Assembly: GCF_000767615.3 (NCBI RefSeq) | Contig: NZ_CP009553.3 | Span: forward strand, 2,480,001-2,544,000 | Length of the DNA: 64,000 bases | Direction of reading: 5' to 3' | DNA from: Pandoraea pnomenusa | GTDB lineage: Bacteria > Pseudomonadota > Gammaproteobacteria > Burkholderiales > Burkholderiaceae | Part shown: one piece after another, positions 1 to 11,348 of the stretch | How positions within the stretch are numbered: position 1 is the first letter of the stretch | How the letters are laid out: each line of letters opens with the position of its first letter | The notes under the pieces: model-generated | Seen by the model: the letters and a program-made list of their open reading frames with translations, nothing else | The model's database searches: none | Told to the model about the DNA's origin: nothing | Translations under genes and position numbers: made by a program

Positions 1-699
1 GCCGAGTTCCAGCGTGCAGCTCTCGGCGCCAAAGCGGGCGCAGGTGTAATAGGAGAACGTCACGGAAGGTTGCTCGGTCAGCATGACGGCGTCGATGTCG
101 GCGGCGGCGAGCGTGTCGAGCCATGCATCATCCGGCACGTGCTGCGCCGTGCCGGGCACCACGGCGAAGCGCGGGAAAAGCGACGCGCGGATCGCCGTGT
201 GCATGTCGACATGGCGTCGCTTGCGGCGCACGCCGCCGACGCCCGAGAAGAACTGCCCCACGATGACCTCGAGCTCACGTGCGCGCTGTACGGCCGGGGA
301 TTCGGCGCGCGTGGCGTGAGCGCCCTGGAACAGCCGGTTGAGGTCGTACTCGAGATAGCGCTTGCCCGCCCGCACGGCGTCCGGGTTGCCGAGCACGACG
401 AGCACGCGCTCGCGCAACGTCAGGCGTGCGTCGGCGATATCGCGCAAGATGCCGTCGACGATTTCGATCGGCGCCGTCTCGTCGCCGTGAATGCCGCACG
501 AGAGAATCGCATCGAAACGATGGCCGTGGGTCGTGCCGCCTGTTGCTGCCGGCGTCAGTTCGAGCACGCCCTCCGCATGTCGTCGCCAGCGAACGCCGCA
601 GGGGTCGATGCCTTCGCCGTGAGGGGCATCTGGCGATTCATGCGAATCGCGTACGTCGCTTAGCCAACGACGCAGGGGTGAGCGATCAGCAGCGGTCAT
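1..699 (-). CDS. astE: succinylglutamate desuccinylase, C-terminus cut by window edge
   Basis: Last enzyme of the AST pathway: hydrolyses N-succinyl-L-glutamate to glutamate and succinate, in the cytoplasm. Reading the minus strand from the ATG at 699 gives 233 codons with no stop before the window edge. The zinc-binding HxxE of the AstE/aspartoacylase family is visible as GIHGDETAPIE (His71, Glu74), the third ligand region as HVDMHTAIR (His167), and the visible part ends in CTLELG. These match the family layout (E. coli ligands near 53, 56 and 147). A GGAG lies about 10 bases before the ATG. It is divergent from astD with about 200 bp between starts, whereas astE is last in the co-directional astCADBE operon of E. 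coli. Roughly 100 C-terminal residues should lie outside the window. Identity is secure; the orientation is the odd point. Confidence 0.9.
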   Translation of the reverse strand, partial: MTAADRSPLRRWLSDVRDSHESPDAPHGEGIDPCGVRWRRHAEGVLELTPAATGGTTHGHRFDAILSCGIHGDETAPIEIVDGILRDIADARLTLRERVLVVLGNPDAVRAGKRYLEYDLNRLFQGAHATRAESPAVQRARELEVIVGQFFSGVGGVRRKRRHVDMHTAIRASLFPRFAVVPGTAQHVPDDAWLDTLAAADIDAVMLTEQPSVTFSYYTCARFGAESCTLELG

Positions 700-2380
<1,681 letters not shown>

Positions 2381-2438
2381 CCGCATGCATCGCATCCACG
2401 ATGCCGCTGCTCCGTAACTTCGTTATTCAGGAATCGTC

Positions 2439-3803
2439 ATGACGCGTTTTGCCATCGAAGCCAACTTCGACGGATTGGTCGGCCCCACGCATAATTATGC
2501 AGGGCTGTCGTTCGGCAACGTTGCCTCGGCGAACAACGCCAATCGCGTCTCAAATCCGCGCGAGGCGGCGTTGCAGGGGCTGGCCAAGATGAAGGCGCTG
2601 GCCGATCTCGGTTATGCCCAGGGGGTATTGCCGCCCCAGGAGCGCCCGTCGGTGGCCATGCTTCGCACGCTGGGGTTCTCCGGCAGCGACGAGGCGATGA
2701 TTCGCGAGGCCGCGCGCACCGCGCCCGCGTTGCTGGGCGCCGCCTGTTCGGCGGCGAGCATGTGGACAGCCAACGCCGCAACGGTGAGTCCGTCGGCCGA
2801 TACCGCAGACGGCCGGGTGCATTTCACGGCGGCCAACCTTTGCAGCAAGCTGCACCGTGCCATCGAACACGACACCACGTCGCGCGTGCTGCGCGTCGCG
2901 TTCGGCGACGCCTCGCATTTCGCGCATCACGACGCCCTCCCGGGCTGGCCGTCGCTCGGCGACGAGGGCGCGGCCAATCACACGCGCCTGTGCGGCGCCT
3001 ATGGCGAGCGCGGCGTCGAGTTCTTCGTGTACGGCCGTGACGATCTCTCGAGCGCGCCCGCACCGCGCCGCTTCCCCGCGCGTCAGACACTACAGGCCAG
3101 CCAGGCGATTGCGCGGCTGCACGGGCTGGCCGAGGACGATGTGGTGTTCGCGCAGCAACACCCGGACGCCATCGACGCCGGTGTTTTCCACAACGACGTG
3201 ATTGCCGTGGGCAACGGCAACGTCCTGTTCTGCCACGCGCAGGCGTTCGTCGATCAACCGGCGGTGTTGGCGCGGCTGCGCGAGCGGCTTGCCGCGCGCG
3301 GCGCCGAGTTGGAGGTGATCGAAGTATCTTCTGACGCCGTCTCTCTTGAAGACACGGTCGGCAGCTATCTTTTCAACAGCCAGTTGCTCGCCCGCCCGCC
3401 GGATGCGGGGGACGGAATGCGTCTGGTCGTGCCGCAGGAGTGCCGTGAGCGCACGGCGGTCTGGCGCTATCTCGAATCGCTCGTGGCCGACGACGGCCCG
3501 ATTCGCGAGCTGCATGTCTTCGATCTGCGCGAGAGCATGCGCAACGGTGGCGGGCCGGCGTGCCTGCGGCTTCGGGTTGTGCTGACGGAACAGGAGCGGC
3601 GGGCAACACACGCCGGCCTTTGGATCGACGACGCGCGCTATGCCGCGTTGACCGACTGGGTCAAGCGCCACTATCGAGACCGGCTGGCCGTGAGCGATCT
3701 GGCCGACCCGGCGCTGCTCGACGAGTGCCGCACCGCGCTCGACGACCTTACCCGCCTGCTGGGCCTGGGCGCAGATCTCTACCCGTTCCAGCGCAATGCC
3801 TGA
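2439..3803 (+). CDS. astB: N-succinylarginine dihydrolase
   Basis: Second AST pathway enzyme: converts N2-succinylarginine to N2-succinylornithine, two ammonia and CO2. It has 454 residues, close to the family length of about 447. The N-terminus [19 protein letters not shown] is diagnostic. The catalytic His lies in [11 protein letters not shown] (His251) and the nucleophilic Cys in [12 protein letters not shown] (Cys375), at positions equivalent to His248 and Cys365 of E. coli AstB. A CAGGA lies about 6 bases before the ATG. It follows astD directly. Nothing is missing or truncated. Confidence 0.96.
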   Translation: MTRFAIEANFDGLVGPTHNYAGLSFGNVASANNANRVSNPREAALQGLAKMKALADLGYAQGVLPPQERPSVAMLRTLGFSGSDEAMIREAARTAPALLGAACSAASMWTANAATVSPSADTADGRVHFTAANLCSKLHRAIEHDTTSRVLRVAFGDASHFAHHDALPGWPSLGDEGAANHTRLCGAYGERGVEFFVYGRDDLSSAPAPRRFPARQTLQASQAIARLHGLAEDDVVFAQQHPDAIDAGVFHNDVIAVGNGNVLFCHAQAFVDQPAVLARLRERLAARGAELEVIEVSSDAVSLEDTVGSYLFNSQLLARPPDAGDGMRLVVPQECRERTAVWRYLESLVADDGPIRELHVFDLRESMRNGGGPACLRLRVVLTEQERRATHAGLWIDDARYAALTDWVKRHYRDRLAVSDLADPALLDECRTALDDLTRLLGLGADLYPFQRNA

Positions 3804-3872
3804 CCCGACGTCCGGTGCACTTGCACATGCGGTTCTGTTTGCTATCTGTTACCTCTGGGAGGAGTTGATTCG

Positions 3873-4439
3873 ATGACCACGATCATTGGTTTGTCCGGCA
3901 GCCTGCGCAAGGGCTCTTACAACACGGCGCTGCTGGAGGCGGCCAAAGCGGTGGCGCCGGCGGGCGTCACGCTCGACATTCGCACGCTGCACGGCATTCC
4001 GCTATACGACGGCGATGTCGAGGCGAGCGAGGGAATTCCGGCGGCCGTCACCACGCTCAAGGACGCCATTGCGAACGCCGACGGCGTGCTCCTGTCGACC
4101 CCCGAGTACAACAACGGCATGCCGGGCGTCTTCAAGAATGCCATCGATTGGCTATCGCGGCCGCCTGCCGATAGCGCGCGAGTGTTTCGCGGCAAGCCGG
4201 TAGCGATCATGGGGGCGTCGCCCGGCGGCTTCGGCACGATCCTCAGCCAGGACGCATGGCTGCCGGTGCTTCGCACGCTCCAGACGACCCCTTGGTGGCA
4301 GGGCCGATTGATGGTGTCGCATGCCAACAAGGCCATCGACGCCGACGGCAAGCTGCAGGACGATGCGGTGCGCCAGCAATTGGCCGCCTTCGTCGAAGGC
4401 TTCGTGATGTTCCTGAGACAGGGAAATGTTCATGGCTGA
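3873..4439 (+). CDS. NADPH-dependent FMN reductase (ChrR/YieF type)
   Basis: 188-residue flavodoxin-like reductase of the NADPH-dependent FMN reductase family, which includes E. coli YieF (chromate and quinone reductase). Visible are the FMN phosphate-binding loop LSGSLRKGSYNTALL (residues 6-20) and the family signature STPEYNNGMPGVFKNAIDWL near residue 75, followed by a GASPGGFG flavin loop. A strong GGGAGGAG precedes the ATG. The start is 69 bases after astB in the same direction, so read-through is possible but no functional link to arginine catabolism is apparent. Family is secure. The physiological substrate (quinone, chromate or other) cannot be read from sequence. Confidence 0.88.
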   Translation: MTTIIGLSGSLRKGSYNTALLEAAKAVAPAGVTLDIRTLHGIPLYDGDVEASEGIPAAVTTLKDAIANADGVLLSTPEYNNGMPGVFKNAIDWLSRPPADSARVFRGKPVAIMGASPGGFGTILSQDAWLPVLRTLQTTPWWQGRLMVSHANKAIDADGKLQDDAVRQQLAAFVEGFVMFLRQGNVHG

Positions 4440-4639
4440 TTAAGTGCATTTAAATCAATGGCTTGCGGGAATATATTGAGGTGATTTATTCGGTGTGCAG
4501 GTGACGCGAACCTTCCCCAATCGCCATGGACGAACGGATAAGCGATGCGATTTACCCATCGTCCGGCGATGCACTATGCTGGATGGAACGTGTCGGCCGA
4601 CACGTCGATCGCGTCCTGCCTTTCACCCGGGGTGTCGCC

Positions 4640-4942
4640 ATGCAAATCGAGTTTCCGGATCACCGTCCCGTGTTCAACTATGAGGACCTGACGATCGAAT
4701 TCGCGGTTGTCGTGAATGGCCGCCCGATCGATTGCGCCGTATCCGCCGAAGCGCTGGAGGATCACTTCGGCGCTTATTCGGCGCGCGCGGACGATCTGCT
4801 GCATGCCTTCGAACACGGTCGCAGTCATATCGAGGCGCTCACGCGTCAATACTTGACGATGGGGCTGGCCGGCCCGGTGCTGCTGCGCAGCGGGCATTTT
4901 CGCTGGGTGCGCGAGGCGCGGCGTCAGGAGGCGGGGCGATAA
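4640..4942 (+). CDS. DUF1488 family protein
   Basis: 100-residue soluble protein. The pattern MQIEFPDHRPVF at the start, IDCAVSAEALEDHFGAY in the middle, and a C-terminal helix containing RSHIEALTRQYL fits the small DUF1488 family, whose function is unknown. The frame is open from 4526, but the extra 38 codons do not look like the family. Starting at 4640 also places a GGGGTG just upstream. It stands alone between the flavin reductase and the small membrane proteins. Confidence 0.72.
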   Translation: MQIEFPDHRPVFNYEDLTIEFAVVVNGRPIDCAVSAEALEDHFGAYSARADDLLHAFEHGRSHIEALTRQYLTMGLAGPVLLRSGHFRWVREARRQEAGR

Positions 4943-5122
4943 CCGCCACTGGCGCTGACGCCTTCTCTACGGAGACGTTGACATGCGTCAACGGTCGGCA
5001 TGATTAGGCATGCGACTCAATTGGCGAGCCAAAGGGTTCGGCGTAGACTTCAATTGTCATTCGGGTGAACGCGCGATGCGTAACCCGAGCGGCACTATTG
5101 CCGATAACGATAAGGAGTCGCC

Positions 5123-5332
5123 ATGGGTTCGGAATTCCGCGTCGTCATTGCCTCGATCGCGGCGTTCATGACGCTGGGCGGGGCATTCGCCACCATTCAC
5201 GGGTTGCTGTACGACAAATCGCAAGTCATGCACGGCGGCGTGATCACCGTGCTGTTCGGCATTCTGTTCATCGTCGTGATGCTCACGCCGTGGCCGCGCG
5301 ACGAGGAGCGCGATACACCGTCCAAGCCCTGA
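5123..5332 (+). CDS. small two-TM membrane protein A (tandem paralogue)
   Basis: 69-residue protein of unknown function with two predicted membrane helices: roughly residues 7-24 (VVIASIAAFMTLGGAFATIH) and 38-53 (VITVLFGILFIVVMLTPW), followed by a short charged tail. A perfect AAGGAG sits at ideal spacing before the ATG, which argues for real translation. It is clearly paralogous to the protein encoded at 5480-5671: both share xVxIASIxxFxxLGGxFATIHGLL and end the second helix in a TPW or IPW motif. It probably sits in the inner membrane with both ends on one side. Confidence 0.75.
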   Translation: MGSEFRVVIASIAAFMTLGGAFATIHGLLYDKSQVMHGGVITVLFGILFIVVMLTPWPRDEERDTPSKP

Positions 5333-5479
5333 AGGGGACTAACGTTCCCGTCGATGGCGACCTACACTGCTAAGTGAGGGACGCCGTCGAAGCCGCCCGG
5401 GCGCCGCGTGAGCGGCGCTCGCATCGATCTCCTGCGTGCAGCGCTTCGCAACGGGCGTGGCCTCGTGGTGAGGTGACGT

Positions 5480-5671
5480 ATGTGTTCCGATCTGCGCGTC
5501 GCAATTGCCTCCATCACTTCGTTCGTGATGCTCGGAGGCATTTTTGCCACGATTCACGGTCTGCTGTTCAACCTGCCCGACGTGTCGCGCTACGGCGTGG
5601 CCGCCGTCCTGCTGGGGGCGACCTGTACCGCGACCATGTTGATTCCCTGGGGCGCGCGCGACCAGACGTGA
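5480..5671 (+). CDS. small two-TM membrane protein B (tandem paralogue)
   Basis: 63-residue protein paralogous to the one ending at 5332. It begins MCSDLRVAIASITSFVMLGG and continues IFATIHGLLFNLPDV, then a second hydrophobic helix ending in MLIPWGARDQT. The best ribosome binding site is GAGGTG about 6 bases upstream of the ATG. About 146 bases separate the copies, enough for a separate promoter. The two proteins agree at about half their positions, strongest in the first helix and the ATIHGLL turn. I recognise no described family. Confidence 0.7.
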   Translation: MCSDLRVAIASITSFVMLGGIFATIHGLLFNLPDVSRYGVAAVLLGATCTATMLIPWGARDQT

Positions 5672-5754
5672 GATGCCCGAGGCCGTTGACGTCAGGTCCC
5701 GTGCATGGGGCGTCGTGAAGCGTGGTGCGTCGTCTGGGAGACCGGATCGCGGCT

Positions 5755-6504
5755 TCAGCGGGCCGTCGGGCCGAGGCGCGCGCGCAGGCACATGAACGCA
5801 GGCACCTGTGACAGTTCGTCGTAGAGGCGACGATCGACGGCTTTCATTTCCGGTTGCGGCAGAGGCTCGACCATGCGCTCGAGCTGCCAGCCAGCGCCTG
5901 CGGCGGCGTTCAGAATGTCCGCCAACGGGCGACGGAACGACTCCACGTACGGCTTGGGTTCGCCAAATCCGCTCCAGTACATCCCGAATTTCGTGGTGTC
6001 GAAGTACGGGCGGTTGCGGCGAGTGCGCTCGTCGAGCCAGTCGCGCATCGGATGTCCCATCGACCAGACGAGTGTCGCGCCCGGGCGCGACACGCGGGCG
6101 AACTCGTGAAACGTCGGCACGAGGTCTTCCACATAATCGAGGGCAAGTGCGCTCACGATGGCGTCGAAGCTGTTGTCCGCCAGCGTCTCGAAGCGGGTGC
6201 CGAGATCCTGAATATCGAACTTGGCGTTCATCCCTTCGCAGCGCCGGCGCGCCAGCGTGATCATCTCCGGCGTCACGTCGATGCCATGCACGCTCGCGCC
6301 TTGTTCGACCAGCCAGGCGCTGTTGATGCCCGGGCCGCAACCGGCGTCGAGCACGTGAAGCCCGCCCACGCTGCCGAGCAGCGCGCGGGTCGCGGGGCGC
6401 TCGTAGAGCGCATTGTGCGGTTTCGTGACGGCAATTTGCGCGTAGCGCTCCGCGAAGCTGGCATAAGCGGCGCGTCCCATCGACGCCGAATCGGATGACG
6501 ACAT
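5755..6504 (-). CDS. class I SAM-dependent methyltransferase
   Basis: 249 residues. The SAM-binding motif I is LHVLDAGCGPGINSAWL near residue 50, followed by the acidic loop VHGIDVTPEMI and a motif-IV-like FDAIVSALALDYVEDL. This is the Methyltransf_11/UbiE-like fold for small-molecule substrates. The frame is open far upstream to 6963, but MSSSDSASMG at 6504 gives a family-length protein with AGGGAG 8 bases upstream. Codons beyond that run into the promoter region of the divergent flavoprotein gene. The methylated substrate is unknown. Confidence 0.8.
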   Translation of the reverse strand: MSSSDSASMGRAAYASFAERYAQIAVTKPHNALYERPATRALLGSVGGLHVLDAGCGPGINSAWLVEQGASVHGIDVTPEMITLARRRCEGMNAKFDIQDLGTRFETLADNSFDAIVSALALDYVEDLVPTFHEFARVSRPGATLVWSMGHPMRDWLDERTRRNRPYFDTTKFGMYWSGFGEPKPYVESFRRPLADILNAAAGAGWQLERMVEPLPQPEMKAVDRRLYDELSQVPAFMCLRARLGPTAR

Positions 6505-6751
6505 GCGTGACTCCCTGAGCGAACGGAAAAATGGGGGGCGATTGTAACGCCAAAGCGCCCGATGTTCATGGCAGGCGTCACATGGCGACGGCACGGGGGC
6601 GCCGGGGCCATGGCAATGCGAGCCGGGCCTTCGATGTGGGACAATATCGGGCTTCGACGCCGCCCATCGACTCGAGCGCCCGTGTTTCCAGGTATTCGAC
6701 GGGTGCGGCGGCTGCCGTGACACCGATATCCTGCCATTCCGATCCCAGCGC

Positions 6752-8044
6752 ATGACCCCGACCCACGTTTCCCGGACCTCGCCCGATCTTCCGACCTCGG
6801 CGAGCGTCGACCCCATCGATGTCGCCGTGATCGGCGCCGGCCCGGCGGGGCTGATGGCCGCCGAAGTGCTGGCGGCGGACGGGTGGCGTGCCCACGTGTA
6901 TGACGCGATGCCGTCGGTGGGGCGCAAGTTTCTGATGGCGGGCAAGGGGGGCATGAACCTCACGCACAGCGAAAGCGCCGGGCCGTTCGTGGCCCGCTAC
7001 GGCACGCGTGCGAATGAAGTCGGACAGTGGTTGCGGCGCTTTGGTGCCGACGACGTGCGCACCTGGGCCCACCGGCTGGGCATCGATACTTTCGTTGGCA
7101 CCTCGGGGCGAGTGTTTCCCGTCGACATGAAGGCGGCGCCGCTCCTGAGGGCGTGGCTCGCACGCCTGCGCGCATCGGGCGTCCGCCTGCACGTCCGGCA
7201 TCGCTGGCTGGGTTGGGAGCCCTGCGCGACGTCGGACGGCGTGCATCGGCTCCGGTTCGCCACGCCGCAAGGCGAGCTGGAGATCCGCGCCAAGACCGTT
7301 GTGCTGGCGCTGGGTGGCGCGAGCTGGCCGCAGTTGGGATCGGACGCCGCATGGGTGCCCTGGCTACGCGAACGCGGGGTGGACGTTGCGCCGATGCGTC
7401 CGGCCAATGCCGGGTTCGAGGTGGACTGGACGCCGCACATGCGTGAGCGGTTCGCCGGCCAGCCGGTCAAATCCGTGACCCTGTCGCTGCCCGGCGGGCA
7501 GGCGCGCCGGGGCGAGTTCGTGATTTCGGAGCATGGCATCGAGGGTAGCCTGGTGTACGCCATGTGCGCCCCGATTCGTGATGCGATCGCCGCCGATGGC
7601 CAGGCTACGGTCTACCTCGATCTGCTGCCTGACTGGCCGCTGGAGCGGGTGGTCGGGGAAGTGAATCATGCGCGCGGATCGCGCTCCATGGCGAGCCATC
7701 TGCAAAGCCGGCTGGGGATCGCGGGCGTGAAGGCCGGTTTGCTGCGGGAGTGCCTGCCGCGCGAGACGTTCGATTCGCCGGCGGCGCTCGCCGCCGGCAT
7801 CAAGCGGCTGCCATTGACGTTGCTGCGCACGCGCCCGATCGCCGAAGTCATCAGCAGCGCCGGTGGCGTGTCGCTCGACGCACTGGATGCGCACCTGATG
7901 ATCCGCGCGCTCCCGGGCGTGTTCTGTGCGGGAGAAATGCTCGACTGGGAGGCGCCGACAGGCGGCTATCTGCTTACGGCCTGTTTCGCGAGCGCGTGCG
8001 TGGCGGGCGACGGCGCGGCTACCTATCTCAAGTCGCTGCGCTGA
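6752..8044 (+). CDS. BaiN/YhiN-like (HI0933 family) flavoprotein
   Basis: 430 residues. The N-terminal dinucleotide-binding motif is VAVIGAGPAGLMAAEVLAA (about residues 27-45), followed by the HI0933-family signature GRKFLMAGKGGMNLTHSE near 66 and a C-terminal flavin segment GVFCAGEMLDWEAPTGGYLL near 390. The length and the GGYLL ending fit the proteobacterial subgroup annotated as TIGR03862 flavoproteins. Members are FAD-binding oxidoreductases of uncertain physiological role, and BaiN acts on bile-acid intermediates in gut clostridia. It stands alone, divergent from the methyltransferase ending at 5755. Confidence 0.85.
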   Translation: MTPTHVSRTSPDLPTSASVDPIDVAVIGAGPAGLMAAEVLAADGWRAHVYDAMPSVGRKFLMAGKGGMNLTHSESAGPFVARYGTRANEVGQWLRRFGADDVRTWAHRLGIDTFVGTSGRVFPVDMKAAPLLRAWLARLRASGVRLHVRHRWLGWEPCATSDGVHRLRFATPQGELEIRAKTVVLALGGASWPQLGSDAAWVPWLRERGVDVAPMRPANAGFEVDWTPHMRERFAGQPVKSVTLSLPGGQARRGEFVISEHGIEGSLVYAMCAPIRDAIAADGQATVYLDLLPDWPLERVVGEVNHARGSRSMASHLQSRLGIAGVKAGLLRECLPRETFDSPAALAAGIKRLPLTLLRTRPIAEVISSAGGVSLDALDAHLMIRALPGVFCAGEMLDWEAPTGGYLLTACFASACVAGDGAATYLKSLR

Positions 8045-8138
8045 ACGCTCGCCGACACTTCGGGCCGGCGCGTGGCGGGGCGCGCGCTCAGGGGGCGCCC
8101 GGGATCCCGGGATTCGCCCGCGGGGCGCTCCGGCGTGC

Positions 8139-9299
8139 TCAGGCGGGCCGAACGCCCAGGCGCCAGAGCGAGGTGACTTCGGCACGGCGCGCCGCGTGCA
8201 ACGGATCGCTGGCGTCGCCCGCCTTGGGGTGGTGCGGTCGCACGTCGTGGCGTGCGAGCACGACCAGTCCGGCCCCGTGAATCCACGAGAGCAGCGTCTC
8301 GCGCGTGCGCAGGCCCAGATGCTCGGCCAGATCCGACAGGATCAGCCAACCTTCGCCGCCGGGGCTCAGGTGGGCCGCCAGGCCATTGAGAAAGCCCTTG
8401 AGCATCTGGCTGTCGGGGTCGTAGATCGCATGCTCGATCGGCGCGTTGGCCTTTGCGGGCAACCAAGGCGGGTTACAGACGATCAGTGGCGCGAGGCCTT
8501 CCGGGAACAGGTCTGCCTCGACGATCCTCACGCTTCGCTCGTATCCCAGTCGCGCGATGTTCTCGCGGGCACACGCCAGTGCGCGGGCGTCCCGGTCGGT
8601 GCCGATGACCTGCTGCACGCCGCGGCGCGCGAGCAGGGCGGCGATCACGCCGGTACCCGTGCCCACGTCGAACGCCACCGACTTGGCCGGCAGCGGCGCC
8701 TGATCGATCAACTGGAGATACTCGCCGCGCACCGGCGAGAACACGCCGTACCACGGGTGGATGGACGCGCCGAGCGCGGGGATCGCCACGCCTTTCTTGC
8801 GCCATTCGTGCGCGCCGATCAAGCCCAGAATTTCGCGCAACGAGGCCACCGATGGCATGTCGTCGGGCGCGCCCCAGGCCTCGGTGCACGCCTCGCGAAC
8901 GTCGGGCGCGCGACGTAACGGAATGCCGTAATCGGCGTCGAGCGGGATGAGCACCATGCCCAGAATGCGTGCGCGCTGGGCCTGCGCCATGCGATGCTTG
9001 TGAAACGCCTCGGCCGGGCCGGTGGCGGCGTCCGCGTGGCCGGAGGTCTTGCGGCGCTGGCGATGCGGCGGACGATCCACGCGCCGGGCCATCGCCTGCA
9101 TCAACTGCCGTGCATTCTGGTAATCGCCGCGATACAGCACGGCGGTGCCGCCGCAGGCGAGGTGGTAGGCCTCGTCGGCGGTGAGGGTGTCGTCGACGAC
9201 TTCGACGCGACGCGGCGCCGCCACACCCGCTTCGGAGCGCCAGCGCGCTGTCAAGGGGCGACCGTCTTCGGTCCAGGCAAGCGTCGGGGTGGTATTCAT
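8139..9299 (-). CDS. class I methyltransferase with NPPW motif
   Basis: 386 residues. The N-terminal half (about 1-180) has no motif I recognise. The C-terminal half carries SAM motif I, VAFDVGTGTGVIAALLARRG (near 197), and the catalytic NPPW in IVCNPPWLPA (near 277). NPP(Y/F/W) is typical of methyltransferases acting on a planar nitrogen, namely N6-adenine enzymes and the PrmC/HemK glutamine enzymes. I infer an amide or exocyclic-amine target but cannot name it. The N-terminal extension may be the substrate-recognition domain. The ATG at 9299 is not overlapped by a neighbour. Confidence 0.75.
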   Translation of the reverse strand: MNTTPTLAWTEDGRPLTARWRSEAGVAAPRRVEVVDDTLTADEAYHLACGGTAVLYRGDYQNARQLMQAMARRVDRPPHRQRRKTSGHADAATGPAEAFHKHRMAQAQRARILGMVLIPLDADYGIPLRRAPDVREACTEAWGAPDDMPSVASLREILGLIGAHEWRKKGVAIPALGASIHPWYGVFSPVRGEYLQLIDQAPLPAKSVAFDVGTGTGVIAALLARRGVQQVIGTDRDARALACARENIARLGYERSVRIVEADLFPEGLAPLIVCNPPWLPAKANAPIEHAIYDPDSQMLKGFLNGLAAHLSPGGEGWLILSDLAEHLGLRTRETLLSWIHGAGLVVLARHDVRPHHPKAGDASDPLHAARRAEVTSLWRLGVRPA

Positions 9300-9401
9300 G
9301 CGGTGTCTTCTGTCATTCGTGACGGCGCGATTGCGCCGGAAGCCCGCATTATGCCTGTGTTGACGGACCGACGTCCGGATTTGGCCGCCTCGGGCGCGGT
9401 A

Positions 9402-11326
9402 CTACGCAGCGCGGCCGGGGGCGTCGAACAGCAAGGCGATGGCTTCGCGCAACACGCCTTCCAGTATCGGATCGATACCTTGTACCGGGCCGTCGGGCAT
9501 GGCGGGCGATGGTCCCCCATGGCGCAGCGCGGCGGCCATGTGTGTGAGGATCGACGCGGCGGGGTGAACGGGCGCGGTGTGATCGTCACCGTGCGGTACG
9601 GTGTCGGTGATGGCGTTCGCCACGCGTTCCAGTCCGATGAGTGCCGGCCACCAGCGCGCGGCCCGGCGGCTCACCAGCGGCGGTTCGGACAGGGCGCGTT
9701 GAAGCGCCACGCGGGCGTCGTCCAGCGATTTGTAGGCGGCGCGCCGGGCCGCGAACGCCGCGTCCGCGTCATGTGCGTCGGCCAGCGCGGCATAGCGTCC
9801 CAATGCGTCGACGGCGTTGGCCACGCGCTCGTCGAGCTGGCGACGCTCCCACTTCGCCCACGGCAGATAGCCCACGAGGAGCACGATAGCGCAGGCCGCG
9901 ACGGCATCGACGAAGCGCGCGAACGCGATGTCCTGACTGCCTGGCTGCAGCGCGCCCATCACCAGCATCAGGATGGGCAGCAGCAACGCGCTGAACAAGC
10001 CGTAGTTCCGCCGCAGGGCCCACGGCAGGCAGGCCGCGAGCGGGATCAGGGCGGCCAGGCTGACCAGACCGTTGCGGTCCACGGCCACGACCGCCGCCGA
10101 AACGGCCACCCCGACGATGCTGCCCACGCCGCTTTGCAGCGCGCGGGCAAATACGGAGCCGAAGTTCGGCTTGAAAATCACCACGACGATCAGAGGCACC
10201 CAGTACGAGCGCGGCAACTCGGTCACGGCGATGCATAGCTGGGCGGCGAGCACGCACAGACCGATGCGCAGCAAATAGCGCCAAACGTCGGGCCACGGCC
10301 ACTTGGGCACCCAGCGAGGATGCGCGACTGCCCGTGCCTGATGCCGTGCCAGCGCCTCCAGCGGCGCCTCGACGGTCCGCACGGTGCCGCTGAGCAGGGG
10401 TTCGGCGCGGTGCAGCGCGGCGGCCAGCGATGGCGCGTGATGGTCGCTCGCCACGGCGGCGGCCGCTTCGACGTCGATGGGGCGGTCACGCGCGATGCTT
10501 CGAGCGATGCCATACAGTGCACGCCCGAGCGGTGCGGGCACGGGTTGCCCCCCTGCGCCAGGGCGATGACCGCCGAAGTCATGGGTTCGGCCGCCAGCAC
10601 CTGGGCGGCGCGACGCTCCAGCAGGTCCCGGCCGCTTGCGGTGCTGGCGCGCGCCGTGAGCAGTGTGTCGCAGGCAGCGGCGATGGCGTTCTCGAGCGAG
10701 CGGCGCGCCAGCCGCACGCGTGGCGTGCCGCTCGCATCGAGGACGTTCGCCAGTTGCTGGTAAATGGCGGCGACGGCGTCGCGCTCGGCCGCGCCCGGAT
10801 GCCGGAGCCAGTGAATGGCCATGAGCAGCACGCTGAAGACGCCGCCGGCGGCCAGCAGCAGGGGCGCTCGCCATTCAGGCGGCGGCAGCGCCAACCCCCA
10901 TCCCACCAGAAGGTAAATGGCGCCCTGCAGGGTCGCCGCCGACGCCACGTTGCCGAACGTGCCCGCGAAGCTGAGCAACAGGATCGCCAATTGCAACAGC
11001 ACATGCGCCAGCCACGGGTGGGTCAGGCCCACGTCGTGAATCAGCATTCCCGCGTGGAAGCCCACCACGCCGGTGGCGATGGTCAGCAGGATGGAGCGCG
11101 CGCGCGAGCGGTAAGGACCGGTGCGGTCACCGGTGATGGCGGGCAGGGCGCCCAGGGCGATGAGGGACGCGTCCGCGCCATGGCCGATCGCCGCGCCGAT
11201 GGCGGTGGGGATGGCGACGGAGAGCGCGGCGTGCACGGCATCCCAACGCGAGAAGGCGACGGGCTCCAGCCGGGCGAGACGCGAGACCCAGGCAACGCGG
11301 CGGCCGGGTTCCGTGGAAGCGGACAT
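9402..11326 (-). pseudogene. FUSC-family inner-membrane protein split by a -1 frameshift
   Basis: Two overlapping minus-strand frames together encode one FUSC/aromatic-acid-exporter-like protein. The N-terminal part starts at MSASTEPGRR (11326) and carries several helices (LLLTIATGVVGFHAGMLI, LLLSFAGTFGNVASAATLQG). It is correct up to about residue 259 (EPMTSAVIALAQGG). The C-terminal part resumes in another frame at QPVPAPLGRALYGIARS, with a second membrane block including SYWVPLIVVVIFKPNFGSV. The switch point is a run of six G on the minus strand (C6 at 10548-10553). A seventh G would join both halves into an intact protein of about 641 residues. It may be a sequencing error, a genuine null allele or a phase-variable tract. 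The start lies 22 bases after the HAD gene, so these probably form one operon. Confidence 0.82.
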
Positions 11327-11348
11327 GATCCGGGCGTGCGCGCGGTCG

